A stretch of DNA of 64,000 nt. It comes from Geothermovivens sp964644845 (GTDB lineage Bacteria > Zhuqueibacterota > Zhuqueibacteria > Oleimicrobiales > Geothermoviventaceae). Within the stretch, counting starts at the first letter, position 1. Each line of letters begins with the position of its first letter. A program made the position numbers and the translations under genes. The notes beneath the pieces were generated by a model. It was not told where the DNA came from and did no database searches. It saw nothing but the letters and a program-made list of their open reading frames with translations. Below, in pieces: positions 26,267-34,766 of this stretch. The stretch lies in NCBI GenBank assembly GCA_964644845.1, contig CAZXXS010000097.1, positions 124,001-188,000 of the forward strand. Direction: 5' to 3'.

Positions 26267-28558
26267 ATGAATCGAAATGGGGCAAGATTGGCAGCTGTGC
26301 TTGCTTTTCTCACCCTCGCCACAGCAGTGGGCGAACAGGCACTGGCCAGGACCAGGAGGCCTGGGCCCATTCGCGTTCTGAAACCGACCATCTCGAGTGG
26401 GGCGTGGGCTGTCATCAATCGCAAAAGGCCAGCGTGGCAGAAGACAAAAGCAACAGTGGAGGCGTTGCAGGCCATCCAGCCGATGCCTTATTCGCCGCTT
26501 GTGTCGGATCTGGTTACGTCGATCGAAGCCATCAACTTCGATGAGAACGCGGCCACGGTGGGTGCGTACGAGGTCCCGCCGGACCCAATGGGTGTTGCAG
26601 GCCACAACCACGTGCTCAACGTCGTGAACACCAGCATTGAGTGGTACACCAAAGACGGGACTCGTCAGCACCGGGAGGATTTGGAAGATTTCTTTAGCTC
26701 GCTCAATCCTGCCGATGGGAGCCTGTTCGACCCGAAAGCGACTTACGACCAGTACGCCGATCGGTTTGTCGTGCTCGTCGCCGGGCAGACCACCAGTCCC
26801 TTCACGTCGGACATCTACCTGGCAGTGTCCCAAACAGACGATCCGAACGACGGCTGGTACTTCCAGAAGTTCAGTACCATCGTGTACTTCGGCGCATTGC
26901 CCAGCTGGCTGGATTTCCCGGGCCTCGCGGTAGGACCGAATGCCATCTACGTTACAGGCAACATGTTTACGCTCTCCTTCATGGGCACGCGGTTGTGGAT
27001 CATCGATAAGGGCCTGGGTACCGGTGGGCTCTACGACGGCGGAACGTCTACAGTCAATGTTTACGATCCGTCAACAGAGGCGGGATTGGGCTCGCAGGCT
27101 TTCACGCTGCAACCGGCGCAGATGTTTGGTACGCCTCCCGGAAATACCGGTACCTACCTCTTCAGCACGGGCTGGGTGGATAGCGACGACCAGACCACGG
27201 ACTACCTAAGCGTAATTCGCGTGGACGATCCCCTCGGGACCCCCACCTTCACGAACTTCTGGATTAATTTGGGGAATATTCACAACGAGGATGACGGCGT
27301 TCCGGATGCGCCTCAAAAGGACTCAGACAAGCTGATCTCGGCGAATGACAGTCGAGCACTCCAGGCTGTCTGGCGCCACGACGCTCTCTACGGTGTGTAC
27401 ACGGTGAATCCGCCGAGCGGTACCGACCAGGGACAGGCAACAGCGTTCTGGTTCAAAATCGACACCAGCGATCCCAACAACTTGAGCCTTGCCGACGATG
27501 GTTACATTGGGGGCGAGGAAATTGCCCCGAGTTGCTACACCTTCTTCCCCGCAATTGCGGTGAACAAGAACGACGAAGTTGGCATTGGCTTTTCGGCATC
27601 GGCGGCGACGATCTACCCGGGGGCCTACTACACGGGACGCAAACCGGATGACCCGGCCGGAACCATGCAGACACCGAAGACCCTTCGAGCCGGGATCGAC
27701 TACTACTACCGCGCTTTCGGTGGAAGCCGAAATCGCTGGGGCGATTACAGCGGTGCGGCCGTAGATCCTTCGGACGACGTGACGTTCTGGGTGTACAACG
27801 AGTACGCCATCGAACGTGGAACGGTGCTCAGCGATTACCCGGACGAGGATGGTCGTTACGGAACGGCTTTTGGTAAGTTCACGGTGAGTGAGAGCGCTAC
27901 CGTTCTGGTTAGCGTGAAGGTGTTCCTGGAGGGACCGTACGACGCGAACGGCGACACGATGAAGACGGCTTTGAAGAGCCAGGGCCTGATCCCAACTTCC
28001 CAGCCGTACAACACAGCTCCGTGGAATTACGATGGCAACGAGAGTGTTAGCGAGATACCGGCCGGAGTGGTCGATTGGGTGCTGCTCGAACTTCGCAGCG
28101 GGACGGCTGCGAGTACGTCAGTGGCCAAACGCGCTTGTTTCCTGAAAAGCGATGGCACGATCGTGGATCTCGATGGTACGAGCGCAGTGGAGTTTGAAGC
28201 AGCGGCTGGTGACTACTACGTAGTTGTTTACCACCGCAACCACCTTGCTGCGATGACGGCGAACCCTGTGACATTGACCTCAACCTCTGCTACCCTGTAC
28301 GATTTTACCTCGGCCAGCGATCAGTTTTACGGTGGTGCAGGGGGCGCGAAGGAAATCGAGACGGGTGTTTGGGGCATGATCGCCGGCGATGCCAACGCTG
28401 ACGGCGGGGTGTACGCTGAGGACTACACCAGCTACCAAACGAGCCAGGGTAACGAAGGGTACAGCGAAAGTGCAGACTTCAACCTGGACGGTGGTGTGTA
28501 CGCGGAAGATTACACCTTGTACCAGATCAATCAAGGGCAAGAAACGAGTGTACCATGA
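26267..28558 (+). CDS. Secreted beta-propeller-like protein with C-terminal dockerin-like doublet
   Basis: A 763-residue exported protein. A signal peptide (about residues 1-28) leads into a large domain (about 60-540) with motifs of a secreted propeller-like family: PPDPMGVAGHNHVLNVVN near the start and RWGDYSGAAVDPSD near the end. A beta-rich middle follows, and the last 60 residues contain two calcium-loop repeats, GDANADGGVYAEDYTSYQ and DFNLDGGVYAEDYTLYQ, the DxNxDG...D pattern of dockerin domains. No sorting domain is present. ATG 26267 has GGGAGG 7 bases upstream. The next gene begins 64 bases later and encodes a sorting-domain protein that may act as its anchor; see the findings. Enzymatic function, if any, is unknown. 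Confidence 0.78.
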   Translation: MNRNGARLAAVLAFLTLATAVGEQALARTRRPGPIRVLKPTISSGAWAVINRKRPAWQKTKATVEALQAIQPMPYSPLVSDLVTSIEAINFDENAATVGAYEVPPDPMGVAGHNHVLNVVNTSIEWYTKDGTRQHREDLEDFFSSLNPADGSLFDPKATYDQYADRFVVLVAGQTTSPFTSDIYLAVSQTDDPNDGWYFQKFSTIVYFGALPSWLDFPGLAVGPNAIYVTGNMFTLSFMGTRLWIIDKGLGTGGLYDGGTSTVNVYDPSTEAGLGSQAFTLQPAQMFGTPPGNTGTYLFSTGWVDSDDQTTDYLSVIRVDDPLGTPTFTNFWINLGNIHNEDDGVPDAPQKDSDKLISANDSRALQAVWRHDALYGVYTVNPPSGTDQGQATAFWFKIDTSDPNNLSLADDGYIGGEEIAPSCYTFFPAIAVNKNDEVGIGFSASAATIYPGAYYTGRKPDDPAGTMQTPKTLRAGIDYYYRAFGGSRNRWGDYSGAAVDPSDDVTFWVYNEYAIERGTVLSDYPDEDGRYGTAFGKFTVSESATVLVSVKVFLEGPYDANGDTMKTALKSQGLIPTSQPYNTAPWNYDGNESVSEIPAGVVDWVLLELRSGTAASTSVAKRACFLKSDGTIVDLDGTSAVEFEAAAGDYYVVVYHRNHLAAMTANPVTLTSTSATLYDFTSASDQFYGGAGGAKEIETGVWGMIAGDANADGGVYAEDYTSYQTSQGNEGYSESADFNLDGGVYAEDYTLYQINQGQETSVP

Positions 28559-28622
28559 CACCAGGGAGAGGGCGTTAACTCCAGGGGAGAAAATGGCCTA
28601 CAAACTTTAGGAGGAGTTGGTT

Positions 28623-29774
28623 ATGCGACGAATTCTGACAGCAGGTGTGGCCGTGGTGGCGCTGATCCTGTTTGTCTTCGGTTTGACTGCACAGGTTCAG
28701 GCCGTGGTGGACACGCGGCTTGTGTACGTCAGCAACACGTCCAACTACCCGGAAGCCGGGAAGGGCACGCTGGTGATCGACGTGGAAGCAAAATCCGATG
28801 CCAGTACGGAGGAAATCCACGCTTTTCAGGATGCCTTTCAACTGGACGCTACCTTCCGTGCGCAGAATCCGACGGTCAGCTTTTCGGACGAGCTTTTCCC
28901 TTCTTCTGTGTACACCACGACTGAAGACTACAGAGACACGGACGGTCGGGTTCGTTACATCTACACGTACAACTCCGGCACCGTTGCTTCGATTGGTACG
29001 GATTGGGTGCGGGTAGTTCGTGTCACCATCGAGTACACAATGACGGACGCTTCGGGAAGTGTGAGCTGGTACGACGGCAATCCTAATTACTACGTTACCA
29101 ATTCGGTCAACGCGGAAATCACAGGCAACGAGGAACCCATCCCACCCGAGTTGACGGACGTTTCACTGCCGGTTGAGCTGGCAGTCTTCACCGCGAAAAC
29201 GGGCCAGAACGGCGTGGTCGTTCGCTGGGTGACTGAGACGGAAGTGAACAACCTGGGTTTCAATCTCTACCGCAGCAGCGAGGAAACGGGAGAATACACG
29301 AAGGTGAACGCCGGTCTAATTCACGGTGCTGGCACGAGCTCAAGCCGGCATCAGTACACCTACGTGGACCAGAGTGTTCTCGAGGGAAAAACTTACTGGT
29401 ACAAATTGGAGTCGGTCGCCTACGACGGTTCCCGATTCGAACACGGCCCCATTTCGGTGACCTTTGGTCTAACAGGTCAGGCCGTGCAGCTTCCTGATCA
29501 TTTCGAACTTGGTCAAAATTACCCCAATCCGTTCAATCCGACCACTGAGCTTCGCTACCAGCTACCCGAGGAGTCGGATGTGGAAATCGTGGTGTTGGAC
29601 GCCACGGGAAGACTGGTAAAAACGCTGGTCAAAGGAAAAATGTCAGCGGGGCAACATTCGGTGACATGGGACGGCCGCGATGAGCGCGGGCAGATGCTTG
29701 GTTCCGGGATGTATTTCGCGAAAATGGTGGCCGGTGATTACATTCAGATTCGCAAGATGGTGCTTGTGAGGTAA
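28623..29774 (+). CDS. Secreted protein with possible cohesin-like N-domain and T9SS type A sorting domain
   Basis: A 383-residue protein. Signal peptide at about residues 1-27; a beta-sandwich-like N-domain (about 30-165) with VIDVEAKSDAS, FQDAFQLDATF, RYIYTYNSG and WVRVVRVTIEYTM; a fibronectin III-like part (about 180-280: LPVELAVFTAKTGQNGVVVRW, NNLGFNLYRS, YWYKLESVAYDG); and a FlgD-like type A sorting domain (FELGQNYPNPFNPTT, VVLDATGRLVKTL, MYFAKMVAG). The N-domain's strand pattern resembles cohesins, but this is by eye and weak. ATG 28623 follows AGGAGGAG by 6 bases. It is in one operon with the dockerin-tailed protein and is closed by a strong terminator at 29812-29844. Confidence 0.8.
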   Translation: MRRILTAGVAVVALILFVFGLTAQVQAVVDTRLVYVSNTSNYPEAGKGTLVIDVEAKSDASTEEIHAFQDAFQLDATFRAQNPTVSFSDELFPSSVYTTTEDYRDTDGRVRYIYTYNSGTVASIGTDWVRVVRVTIEYTMTDASGSVSWYDGNPNYYVTNSVNAEITGNEEPIPPELTDVSLPVELAVFTAKTGQNGVVVRWVTETEVNNLGFNLYRSSEETGEYTKVNAGLIHGAGTSSSRHQYTYVDQSVLEGKTYWYKLESVAYDGSRFEHGPISVTFGLTGQAVQLPDHFELGQNYPNPFNPTTELRYQLPEESDVEIVVLDATGRLVKTLVKGKMSAGQHSVTWDGRDERGQMLGSGMYFAKMVAGDYIQIRKMVLVR

Positions 29775-29811
29775 AGCAAACACCGCCTGTTGTTCAATCT
29801 CGCTGAGACGG

Positions 29812-29844
29812 GCCCATCTCCGTGCACGGGGATGGGCTTTTTTT
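29812..29844 (+). terminator. Intrinsic terminator after the dockerin/sorting-domain operon
   Basis: GCCCATC (29812-29818) pairs with GATGGGC (29831-29837), with an inner CCGTGCACGG stem, followed by seven T residues (29838-29844). Confidence 0.9.
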
Positions 29845-30545
29845 CGGGCATTCGCCCAGGTAAGGCCATTCGTGGTGCGTTGTGGACGTGCGGAGCGGTC
29901 GGCCTGCGCCAAAGACGCGGTGGGCTTTTCACGGTTGGTTGCAGAAATGGAGCGGCATGACGCTTTCGCTCCCGAAAAGCAGAGATCACAAGCGTGCGCG
30001 CGTACACAGATTTTGCAAGAGCGGGTAGATCGCTAGACACGCGTTAGGGAACGCGGTTGCCCCTCTCGGCATGCCACGTGAGGCTGCGCGGCTAAAAGGC
30101 TAAGAGCAGCGTAACGACGGGTTTTGTCACCTTTTAGTCTTTGTCTGCCGTGCCGCGGGCATCAGGCTGTTTGGGCCCTACCCGAAGGGATTCGGAGTGA
30201 GAAGTTTCGCCTGAACCTGGATCCAAAAGGCCGAACCGTTGGATGACCGAAGGGTAGGGGACTGACGATGGGGCACGACTGTTCACCTTTGACTACTTGC
30301 ACGGAGTCGTTTGTTGTGGGGGTCAACCAACCAGGGTAACGGTTGTGGCCCGTAGTGAGAGCGAAAAAGTACCGAAAGGCCGCTTTTGTTACGGGGCGCA
30401 TTTTTTCCCGGATCTGTCCCGCGTCGGAGTTGCTTCCGGTTTTGTTTGCGATCCGGGGTTTACCAGCCCAAAGCGCACAACGCCGGGTTCCCCTGTGCGA
30501 AGAACCCGGCGTTGCCTGCCGTCTTGGGAAGCGGACGGTGTACGC
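29845..30545. other. Convergent intergenic region with two inverted repeats
   Basis: No gene recognised. CTAAAAGG near 30092 and CCTTTTAG near 30131 form an 8-bp inverted repeat. A 13-bp perfect inverted repeat at 30478-30514 probably terminates the leftward sulfur operon. Confidence 0.5.
30478..30514 (-). terminator. Strong hairpin downstream of the sulfur operon
   Basis: CAACGCCGGGTTC (30478-30490) is the exact complement of GAACCCGGCGTTG (30502-30514) with an 11-base loop, 32 bases after the dsrE-like stop. The T tract is poor (TGCGCTTT in the leftward direction), so it may act as a 3' stabiliser as well as a terminator. Confidence 0.6.
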
Positions 30546-31022
30546 CTAAGTGAAGATGATCTGGGCTCCTGCTGACACTTCGTAGAACTGCCCCACGGTG
30601 ATGATGTCGTCCACCTCGTCGCAAAAATCCTCCCGTTTCAGATGGAACATGTCCACTGTGGCTTTGCAGGCGTACAATTTTGCCCCGGCGTCGTGGATCA
30701 TCTCGATGAATTCGTCCACCGGTGGGATGTCCAGCTTTTCCATTTCCCGTTTCATCATGATCGTAGCAAGCGCGGACATCCCCGGCAGGATGCCGATCAA
30801 GCTGGGGATGTGCATGGCTGGATTGCCAACTGTTGCCACTTTGAGTTTCTTCATGCGCTTTTTCACGATCGCGTCGAGGCCGAAAAAAGTGAAGAAAACG
30901 TTGGCCTCGATGCCTTCCATGCGTGCGCCGTTAGCCATGATGAGTCCGGGGTAGACCCCCTCGAGCGACCCCTTTGAGATGATGATCGACACTTTCTTGA
31001 TGCGGTCCTCGTTTGTAGGCAT
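30546..31022 (-). CDS. DsrE/DsrF/DrsH-like family sulfur-relay protein
   Basis: A 158-residue protein of the DsrE2-like group. Recognisable parts are KVSIIISKGSLEGVYPGLIMANGA at the start, EANVFFTFFGLDAI, the GMSALATIMMKREMEKLDIP block, and KLYACKATVDMF with the conserved cysteine thought to carry persulfide. Proteins of this group move sulfane sulfur or associate with sulfide-oxidising enzymes. ATG 31022 follows AGGAGG; the frame open to 31058 overlaps nothing useful. Last gene of a four-gene operon, 28 bases after the TusE/DsrC-like gene. Confidence 0.88.
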   Translation of the reverse strand: MPTNEDRIKKVSIIISKGSLEGVYPGLIMANGARMEGIEANVFFTFFGLDAIVKKRMKKLKVATVGNPAMHIPSLIGILPGMSALATIMMKREMEKLDIPPVDEFIEMIHDAGAKLYACKATVDMFHLKREDFCDEVDDIITVGQFYEVSAGAQIIFT

Positions 31023-31050
31023 GGCGGTTTCCTCCTTGAGGCAGGTGAAC

Positions 31051-31368
31051 TTACACACAACCTTGTGGCTTGGGTAGCCCTGCGATCTTAGCGGCTTTTT
31101 TCGCCGGACCGCCCGGAAAAAGGCGGTACAGCTCTTTTACAGGAACCCCGCCGGTATTCTTGAGGCGCCGGATGGATGGCGCGGTGCCTTTTTCCTGGTA
31201 CTCCTTACGCATGAAATGGATCACCTTCCAGTGTGCCTCTGTCAGTTCTCCGATGCCTTCCTCTTTAGCGATGGCTTTGGCAAGTTCCTCGTCCCAGTCG
31301 GCCTGGTTTACCAGGTAACCTTCTTCGTCTACTTCTACTTGCCTGCCGTTGAAGTCCTTAACTGGCAT
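31051..31368 (-). CDS. TusE/DsrC-family sulfur-carrier protein, single-cysteine type
   Basis: A 105-residue protein of the DsrC/TusE/DsvC family. The C-terminal arm ends AGLPKPQGCV with the conserved penultimate Cys104 that carries sulfur. The second cysteine found in true DsrC about eleven residues earlier is absent (the arm reads KKAAKIAG), so it cannot form the DsrC-type intramolecular trisulfide and is closer to TusE. No dsrAB is in the window. Its start overlaps the DUF1641 gene by 11 bases, so the two should be translationally coupled. Likely role: accept sulfane sulfur produced by the neighbouring oxidoreductase or DsrE-like protein. Confidence 0.9.
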   Translation of the reverse strand: MPVKDFNGRQVEVDEEGYLVNQADWDEELAKAIAKEEGIGELTEAHWKVIHFMRKEYQEKGTAPSIRRLKNTGGVPVKELYRLFPGGPAKKAAKIAGLPKPQGCV

Positions 31369-32086
31369 GGGTAACTTCCTCCGTGTTTGTCGTTCGCAGT
31401 GTTGAATCCGTTGTGGCTGCCGTTTCGTTGGCGACCAGGTTCTTCAGAAATTGGATGCCAAACGCGAGCCCCCGCCGCATTTCTGGAGTCCTGAACTCTT
31501 TGAAAAGGCGCCGGTACGAGATTTCCTCGTCCACGCTGATGGTGAGGTTCTTGTACACGGAAACGGCGTTGTTGATGGTTTCCAGCATGTCTGGCTGCGT
31601 GAGATTGCGGACGGTTGTTAGGATGGTAACGATGTTCTCACCCAAAAGCCGTACGTCTTCGACAGTGAAGGCGGTAACCACTTTGTCCAGCACTTTCGCG
31701 AGTTCGCTGAAAAAAGCGAAGTAGCCCTTCCGGTCAAGTTCGTCCAGTGTGGCCAGAAGATCGAAGAAGGCGTCCCGTGCGATTGGTTTCGCATCCTGCA
31801 GGAAGTCGTTGGCGCTTTCCAGCTGGTCCAAGGTGCGCGCGAGATTCCGCACATTACGAAGCAGCTTCTTGCCAAGGTGCCACAGATCAGACGCGTCGAA
31901 ATGATGGGCTACCTCGTCAAGCTCAACTACAGCGGTTAGGAACATGTCTGTAACAACGCGGCTGAGGTCTTCCTTCAACTCCTGTGCTTCGCGTTCGCGC
32001 CTTCGTTGCAGAGCCAGCTGTTCGGTGACGAAGTCGAGCTTTCGGTTGATTTCTGCCAGCTGTTTCTCGAGACCGTTTCCACTCAT
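31358..32086 (-). CDS. DUF1641 protein, partner of sulfide:quinone oxidoreductase-like enzyme
   Basis: A 242-residue soluble protein, helical throughout, with an N-terminal coiled-coil-like stretch (residues 5-45) and the DUF1641 core containing LTQPDMLETINNAVSVYKNL and EFRTPEMRRGLAFGIQFLKNL. Its function is unknown, but DUF1641 genes commonly sit beside SQR-like flavoproteins, as here. The ATG overlaps the stop of the upstream SQR-like gene by four bases (32083-32086), a sign of coupled translation and perhaps a stoichiometric complex. Confidence 0.88.
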   Translation of the reverse strand: MSGNGLEKQLAEINRKLDFVTEQLALQRRREREAQELKEDLSRVVTDMFLTAVVELDEVAHHFDASDLWHLGKKLLRNVRNLARTLDQLESANDFLQDAKPIARDAFFDLLATLDELDRKGYFAFFSELAKVLDKVVTAFTVEDVRLLGENIVTILTTVRNLTQPDMLETINNAVSVYKNLTISVDEEISYRRLFKEFRTPEMRRGLAFGIQFLKNLVANETAATTDSTLRTTNTEEVTHAS

Positions 32087-33318
32087 GCTACCCGCCTCTT
32101 TCCTGCCATGTTCATCTGCGCCTCGATCGGTAACTCTGCACCTTTGAGCAGCAGGTTCCAGTACATCCAGCGGAACATCATCTTGCCCCAGTGATTCATC
32201 TTTGTCTCCTCAAGAAGCGAGAAGGGACCGATTCCCGGTAGGGGAAACTTTCCCGGCAAAGGTTCGACATCGTAGTTGAAATCAATCAGAATGCCTTTCC
32301 CGAAACCGGACTCGATGAAACAGTTAGCATGCCCGTCGAACTTGGGCAGGAGCGGACGTTTGTCGATGGCTCGCAGAATGTTTTCGAACAGTACCTCGGA
32401 CTCGAAATGGGCCACAGAACCCGCTTTCGAGCTGGGCAAGTCTGTGGCATCCCCGAGCACGAAAACGTTTTCGTAGTTCTTCGCCTGTAGGGTGTGCTTG
32501 TCGGTCGGGATGAAATTCAGCTCATCACCCATTCCCGAGCGCGCAATCACCTCGTCGCCCATGTTCGTCGGGATGGGTACGAGTAAATCGTATTCGATTT
32601 CTTGCTCGTCGTAGGAGATGATTTTCTGCTTGTCCGGATCTACGCGTTCAACGTTGAAATCCGGTACCAGCCGGATGTTCTTTTTTTCAAGGAAGTTGCC
32701 CAAGAACTTCGACGCCAACGGTTTTGTGAAAGCGCCCGGGAGCGGCGTAACGAAAATGATCTCCACTTTGTCGCGAATGCCCTGTTCGGTGAACCACCAG
32801 TCGGCCAGAAACACGAATTCCAGGGGCGCCACTGGACACTTGATGGGCATTTCCACAATGTTCAACACCATTCGCCCGCCTTCCCAGTACTTTAGGAAAT
32901 TGGCGAGACTTGTTGCCCCATCGATCGTGTAGAAGTCGAAGATGTTCTGTCTCCAGCCCCCTTCCAGCATCCCTGGTGTTTCCTCGGGGTGAATTTTGGA
33001 ACCGGTGGAGATGATCAAATAGTCGTACTCCAACGTTTTGCCGTTCTCGAGCTTTACTCGACTTTTCTCTGGCTCGATGACTTCGATGCCGGACATTTCC
33101 ACATTCACACCAGCGGGTAAAAAGTCACGCTTGGGCTTGATGACGTCGTTCCGGTTGTAAATGCCGAAGGGGATGAAGAGAAAGCCGGGCTGGTAGTAGT
33201 GGACCTCCTCTTGATCCACGATGGTAATGTCCCATTCGAGTGGATCAAGAACAGGCCTCAACTTATTGGCCATGATGGTGCCGCCAGTGCCAGCTCCGAG
33301 AATCAGAAGCTTCTTCAT
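32083..33318 (-). CDS. Sulfide:quinone oxidoreductase-like FAD-dependent oxidoreductase
   Basis: A 411-residue flavoprotein of the pyridine-nucleotide disulfide family. The N-terminal FAD motif is LILGAGTGGTIMANKL, the second nucleotide region holds YDYLIISTGSK, and the FAD ribityl motif is VFVLGDATDLPSSKAG. Cysteines in MPIKCPVAP and GHANCFIESG match the positions of the redox-active pair in SQRs, and a C-terminal amphipathic region rich in Trp and Met (NHWGKMMFRWMYWNLL) fits membrane-surface attachment. It should oxidise sulfide or a related sulfane donor and reduce quinone. First gene of the operon with DUF1641, TusE/DsrC-like and DsrE-like genes. A subgroup that works with sulfur carriers instead of free sulfide is possible. 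Confidence 0.85.
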   Translation of the reverse strand: MKKLLILGAGTGGTIMANKLRPVLDPLEWDITIVDQEEVHYYQPGFLFIPFGIYNRNDVIKPKRDFLPAGVNVEMSGIEVIEPEKSRVKLENGKTLEYDYLIISTGSKIHPEETPGMLEGGWRQNIFDFYTIDGATSLANFLKYWEGGRMVLNIVEMPIKCPVAPLEFVFLADWWFTEQGIRDKVEIIFVTPLPGAFTKPLASKFLGNFLEKKNIRLVPDFNVERVDPDKQKIISYDEQEIEYDLLVPIPTNMGDEVIARSGMGDELNFIPTDKHTLQAKNYENVFVLGDATDLPSSKAGSVAHFESEVLFENILRAIDKRPLLPKFDGHANCFIESGFGKGILIDFNYDVEPLPGKFPLPGIGPFSLLEETKMNHWGKMMFRWMYWNLLLKGAELPIEAQMNMAGKRRVA

Positions 33319-33600
33319 CGTTGTTTCTCTCCTCGTAATTCTTTGTCCGACAAAATCTTGCGTTGTTTGTTCCTGGACCTCTCGCCCAGCACCGAAGTGA
33401 CATCCCTATTGTGTCATGTCTTGTACGCCGAGCCGCCTGCCGAGCTGGGCGATCTAAAGCAAATGCTCTGCGTTCGCGCTCGGGCTCGCCTGGCTCAGGA
33501 TGTTGCTGTTCTTGTGTTTGAGGCGTGCAGTCGGTTGCCACCGATTGAAGCCTTTCACGGGCGAGGCAATCTTGCTGTTCACCCGAACCCGAACGGGCAA

Positions 33601-33629
33601 AAGTTAGTAAATAGAAGCAACAATTGCAA
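33601..33629 (-). promoter_or_regulatory. Weak candidate promoter for the sulfur operon
   Basis: On the minus strand TTGCAA (33629-33624) and TAACTT (33606-33601) are separated by 17 bases, which would give a leader of about 275 bases. Box matches are only partial. Confidence 0.3.
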
Positions 33630-33980
33630 CTAAAATCAGATGCGCACAGCAATACTAACCAGTAGCACGTAGTGTTGTTGTTAAGAACCCACGAAAGAGA
33701 ATGCGAGAATCGGAAGATGCCTGCTTTTCTGTTGACGTTTGTTGACGCCCGAGCGAAATGGCTCTCACTTGCGGGCTGGTGGCGTGGCCAGGTTAGGAGC
33801 CCCCTGAGGCCGCTATTTTTCCCGTGTGGATCCAGAGTTTGGCTAAGCAGGGTGAAAAAGGCTTTGTAGCAGCTCTATTTTTGAACTCGCCCTGGCAGCT
33901 TTGCGCCGGAAATGGCTCTGAACTTCACTTCCTGGGTCGTTTGGAGACTTCCCAAAATTCCCTCGGCTCTTTTCGTAGCC

Positions 33981-34049
33981 AAACCGCCTTCGGACGGCGG
34001 TTTTTTGACGTAACGCGGGGATTGGATCCCCGGGCGAAGGGGCGTCTCC
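33981..34049. repeat. Palindromic direct repeat, copy 1
   Basis: Two palindromes in series: AAACCGCC...GGCGGTTT followed by a T run, then GGGGATTGGATCCCC, ending GCGAAGGGGCGTCTCC. Copy 2 at 34435-34503 has the same order and near-identical sequence. Such GGGGAC/GTCCCC and AAACCGCC/GGCGGTTT hairpins are widespread short interspersed repeats in many bacteria. Confidence 0.75.
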
Positions 34050-34286
34050 GATTCCCATTTAGCCGCAGAGAGAGGCATCTCCGAATCCCCATTCATCCCC
34101 GCATCTCCTTCACCGACTACGAGATCGTGCGGAGAAAATCGCAAGGCGACCCAGGCATCGAACGCTGAGGGGTACGAGGTGACGCGACATTGCTGGCGGC
34201 GGTCTGGATTCGCGAGCGTTTTTTGGCGCAGCAGAATGAGTGCGGCTGCTGTTTTGCGCGTCCATCTTCGCGGGCGCGCTTGGTAC

Positions 34287-34340
34287 GCCGGGGACTGAAG
34301 TCCCCGGCTGCGTCAGGTGGAAACCGGCTGAAGCCGGTTT
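34287..34340. repeat. Related double palindrome between the two repeat copies
   Basis: GCCGGGGACTGAAGTCCCCGGC (34287-34308; each arm ten bases) is followed by AAACCGGCTGAAGCCGGTTT (34321-34340). The same two palindrome types appear in the flanking repeats but in opposite order. Confidence 0.75.
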
Positions 34341-34434
34341 TGCTTGGGGTGTACTTTGCAGCTCAGCGCGGAGGCCGTCTTCTGGTCGTGCGAGGTTTCG
34401 GTTCTCCCCGTGAGGTGATGCATTTGCCGCGGGG

Positions 34435-34503
34435 AAACCGCCTTCAGGCGGCGGTTTTTTGACGTAGCCCGGGGACTGGATCCCCGGGCGAAGGGGTGTC
34501 TCC
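34435..34503. repeat. Palindromic direct repeat, copy 2
   Basis: AAACCGCC...GGCGGTTT with a T run, then CCCGGGGACTGGATCCCCGGG, ending GCGAAGGGGTGTCTCC. Nearly the same as copy 1, about 454 bases away. A further palindrome, CGGCGGA/TCCGCCG, lies at 34622-34641. Confidence 0.75.
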
Positions 34504-34766
34504 AAATGCGCATTTGTTCCCCCATCTCCTCTCAGTGCAGCCAAATTTCGGGGTCTACCGTGCCGGGATTCCGGGCGTGCGAAGAAGCGGTTTTCACGTA
34601 ACGCTGGTTGTGTTTCTTCTGCGGCGGAATGAACTCCGCCGTTGGAGAACTTGTCGTGCTCTTCGGCGAATGTGTTTGCGAAAGTGGTACTCAGGCGGTG
34701 GTTTTTTGCCTGCCTGGTGGTAAGTGGTTCCCCTGGGCCCGGGCTGAAAGGCTGAGGCAGGTCGGT

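Larger units (their letters stand above)
33319..34766. other. Long gene-free region with palindromic repeats
   Basis: About 1.45 kb without a recognisable gene. The part from about 33980 to 34641 is packed with perfect short palindromes and a 68-base direct repeat, listed separately. The part near 33593-33629 holds a candidate promoter for the leftward sulfur operon. Confidence 0.55.

Noticed and set aside
33319..34766. A CRISPR array or insertion sequence in the repeat-rich gap
   Set aside because: Repeats are palindromic, unevenly spaced and only two copies are long; there is no transposase frame and no regular spacer unit.
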